Assembly (NCBI GenBank): GCA_900547825.1
Contig: URII01000081.1
Coordinates: 1-8,298 of the forward strand
DNA from: an uncultured Porphyromonadaceae bacterium
Lineage (GTDB): Bacteria > Bacteroidota > Bacteroidia > Bacteroidales > Muribaculaceae
Direction: 5' to 3'
Length of the DNA: 8,298 nucleotides
Shown here piece by piece: positions 6,485 through 8,298 of the stretch. Each line of letters starts with the position of its first letter. Within the stretch, counting starts at the first letter, position 1. The notes beneath the pieces were generated by a model, which was given only the letters and a program-made list of their open reading frames with translations, made no database searches and was not told the DNA's origin. Both the position numbers and the translations under genes were made by a program.

Positions 6485-7816
6485 ATGGCCCATCGATATT
6501 TTCCACACACATCAGGTGATCTGAAGGAAATGCTCGAAAGCTGCGGAGTCAGTGAACTCGGCGATCTGTACGCCGATGTTCCTGACTCGCTGCGTCTCAA
6601 GCATCCTTACAATCTTCCCGAAGAAATGAGCGAGAAAGAGGTCCGGGACTTCTTTGCTTCGCTCGCATCAAAAAACCGTAAGCTCACATGTTTTGCAGGA
6701 GCCGGATTCTACGACCACTTTGCTCCGGCTGCGGTAGGAAGCATAATCTCACGCTCGGAATTTCTGACTGCATATACCCCCTATCAGCCTGAAATTTCAC
6801 AAGGAACCCTCCAGTACATATTCGAATACCAGTCCATAATGGCCATGCTCACAGGACTTGAAGTGAGCAACGCATCAATGTATGACGGCGCCACTGCCAC
6901 AGCCGAGGCTATGGTGATGGCAGTAAGCCATGCACGCAAGCGCAACCGGATTCTCGCCAGTGCGACACTGAATCCCGCAGTAAGGCGCGTGATGGACACA
7001 TATGCCCGTTACCGCGGCATAGTCATCGACACCATTCCGGCTCACGACGGCGTCACCTCTATTGACTCGCTTAAGCAGATGCTTGCCGAAGGCAATGTGG
7101 CAGGAGTGGTATTGCCCACGCCCAACTACTACGGCATACTCGAGGACCTCACAGGAGTAGCCGACATGTGCCATGCGGCCAAGGCCCTTCTGATTCTCAA
7201 CTGCCGTGCTTCGTCGCTCAGCGTGATCAAGTCGCCGGGCGAATGGGGTGCCGACATAGCCTGCGGCGATGCCCAGTCACTCGGTTTCCCGTTGAACTAC
7301 GGAGGCCCCTACCTCGGCTTCCTGTGCTGCACAAAAGCTTTGATGCGAAAGCTTCCCGGACGTATCGTCGGCGCCACCACCGACCGCGAGGGACGCCGCT
7401 GCTTCGTTCTCACCCTTCAGGCACGCGAACAGCACATACGCCGCGAAAAAGCCACCTCCAACATCTGTTCCAACCAAGGGCTAATGGCACTGTATGTAGC
7501 CGTATATGTAGCGTTGCTCGGCCCCGCCGGCCTGCGCGAGGTAAACGAACAAGGCGCTTCCGGCGCACGCTATCTCGCCGAAGGGCTTGAGAAATGCGGT
7601 GCGATGAAACTCACTTGGCCCGGCAAACCGTTTCTCGACGAGTTCTTGATGACCTCCAACATAGATCTCGACGAATTTGAACGCAAATGTCTCGAAGCCG
7701 GCATCTTACCTGGCGTGAGGATTGAGTCCGACAAACTGCTGATTGCAGTTACCGAGATGCAGACACTCGACGATCTGAACCGTTATATATCCATAGCCGC
7801 AAGTCTAACCCGTTAA
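6485..7816 (+). CDS. gcvPA: Glycine dehydrogenase (decarboxylating) subunit 1
   Basis: This is the N-terminal-half subunit of the split P protein, which with GcvPB decarboxylates glycine using pyridoxal phosphate and loads the aminomethyl group onto GcvH. The 443-residue length fits GcvPA. Conserved stretches are AGAGFYDHFAPAAVG (71-85), TPYQPEISQGTLQYIFEYQS (98-117), NASMYDGATA (129-138), GDAQSLGFPLNYGGPYLGF (261-279), GRIVGATTDREGRRCFVLTL (292-311) and AREQHIRREKATSNICSNQ (313-331). The PLP-binding lysine is not expected here because it lies in GcvPB. I chose ATG 6485, which begins MAHRYFPHTSGDLKEML. The frame is open further upstream into gcvH, but those residues do not resemble the family and would overlap gcvH. 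GcvPB follows after 12 nt. Confidence 0.96.
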   Translation: MAHRYFPHTSGDLKEMLESCGVSELGDLYADVPDSLRLKHPYNLPEEMSEKEVRDFFASLASKNRKLTCFAGAGFYDHFAPAAVGSIISRSEFLTAYTPYQPEISQGTLQYIFEYQSIMAMLTGLEVSNASMYDGATATAEAMVMAVSHARKRNRILASATLNPAVRRVMDTYARYRGIVIDTIPAHDGVTSIDSLKQMLAEGNVAGVVLPTPNYYGILEDLTGVADMCHAAKALLILNCRASSLSVIKSPGEWGADIACGDAQSLGFPLNYGGPYLGFLCCTKALMRKLPGRIVGATTDREGRRCFVLTLQAREQHIRREKATSNICSNQGLMALYVAVYVALLGPAGLREVNEQGASGARYLAEGLEKCGAMKLTWPGKPFLDEFLMTSNIDLDEFERKCLEAGILPGVRIESDKLLIAVTEMQTLDDLNRYISIAASLTR

Positions 7817-7828
7817 CGCCCCACCATC

Positions 7829-8298
7829 ATGAATAAGGAACTATATGGAAATCTGATATTCGAGCTCTCACGCCCGGGGCGCCGCGGCGCCAAAGTGCCT
7901 GACCGCAAATTAGCTCCGGCACTCGGCACAATTCCCGCCAATCTGCTGCGCGGCGAAGCTCCCGCACTCCCCGAAGTGGACGAGCCTACGGTAGTGCGAC
8001 ACTACACTAACATGAGCAACAACAACTTCGGTGTCGACACAGGGTTCTACCCTCTTGGATCGTGCACCATGAAGTATAACCCGAAAGTCAACGAGGAGAT
8101 GGCTGCGCTACCGGCAATGTCGTCACTCCACCCGCTACAGCCCGAATCCACAACCCAAGGAGCCCTTGAGCTATACTATACACTGCAATGTATGCTGGCT
8201 GAAATAGGAGGAATGAAAGAGTTCACTCTCAATCCTTTCGCAGGAGCCCACGGCGAACTGACCGGGCTTATGGTGATACATGCCTTCAACGACAGCCG
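7829..8298 (+). CDS. gcvPB: Glycine dehydrogenase (decarboxylating) subunit 2, 5' part
   Basis: Partial: 156 codons are present and the frame runs off the window end with no stop. The N-terminus MNKELYGNLIFELSRPGRRG (1-20) carries the FELSxPGRRG motif of GcvPB. RHYTNMSNNNFGVDTGFYPL (57-76), GSCTMKYNPK (77-86), PLQPES (102-107) and NPFAGAHGELTGLM (135-148) are all strongly conserved in this subunit. It supplies the pyridoxal-phosphate lysine of the P protein, which lies further downstream and is not visible. The ATG at 7829 is 12 nt after the gcvPA stop, so the two are co-transcribed. No frameshift or unusual residue is seen in the available part. A full-length family member is about 480 residues, so roughly two thirds of the gene is missing. 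Confidence 0.95.
   Translation, partial: MNKELYGNLIFELSRPGRRGAKVPDRKLAPALGTIPANLLRGEAPALPEVDEPTVVRHYTNMSNNNFGVDTGFYPLGSCTMKYNPKVNEEMAALPAMSSLHPLQPESTTQGALELYYTLQCMLAEIGGMKEFTLNPFAGAHGELTGLMVIHAFNDS

Overview
The window looks like a chromosomal segment of a Bacteroidota bacterium, order Bacteroidales. A Muribaculaceae-like gut lineage is plausible but not proven. The evidence is two matches to the Bacteroidota -7 promoter element (TAnnTTTG), almost no Shine-Dalgarno sequences, a membrane-anchored DUF6377-type regulator (a family I know only from Bacteroidota), and a glycine decarboxylase split into two subunits. The segment has three blocks plus an anomalous left edge.

Left edge and block 1 (1-1289, + strand): the C-terminal part of an ABC-F ATPase (interdomain linker, second ATPase domain, charged coiled-coil tail). 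ABC-F similarity begins only near base 93. The first ~90 bases are rich in palindromes and do not look like ABC-F, although the reading frame stays open through them. This is either a dispersed repeat that has broken the gene or a chimeric assembly end.

Block 2 (3771 down to 1291, - strand): a two-gene operon. A secreted-N-terminus / transmembrane / C-terminal helix-turn-helix DUF6377-like protein is followed after 6 nt by a LicD-family transferase. The LicD gene converges on the ABC-F gene with one base between the two stop codons.

Block 3 (3919 to the window end, + strand): a glycine-cleavage operon in the order lipoate-protein ligase, gcvT, gcvH, gcvPA, gcvPB (cut by the window end). The ligase would lipoylate GcvH on Lys60. 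GcvPA/PB decarboxylates glycine onto that lipoyl arm, and GcvT passes the one-carbon unit to tetrahydrofolate. The fourth component, lipoamide dehydrogenase, is not in the window.

Blocks 2 and 3 are divergent and share a 147-bp intergenic region with a Bacteroidota-type promoter for each direction. The most unusual signal is here: the two 5' leaders carry nearly the same sequence, ACAATCTAT-(1 or 2 nt)-CCCTGA. Together they form a long-range inverted repeat that brackets both promoters. It could be a paired operator or leader element, or the ends of a small invertible promoter segment. No tRNA, rRNA, CRISPR array, transposase, phage gene or glycine riboswitch is visible.
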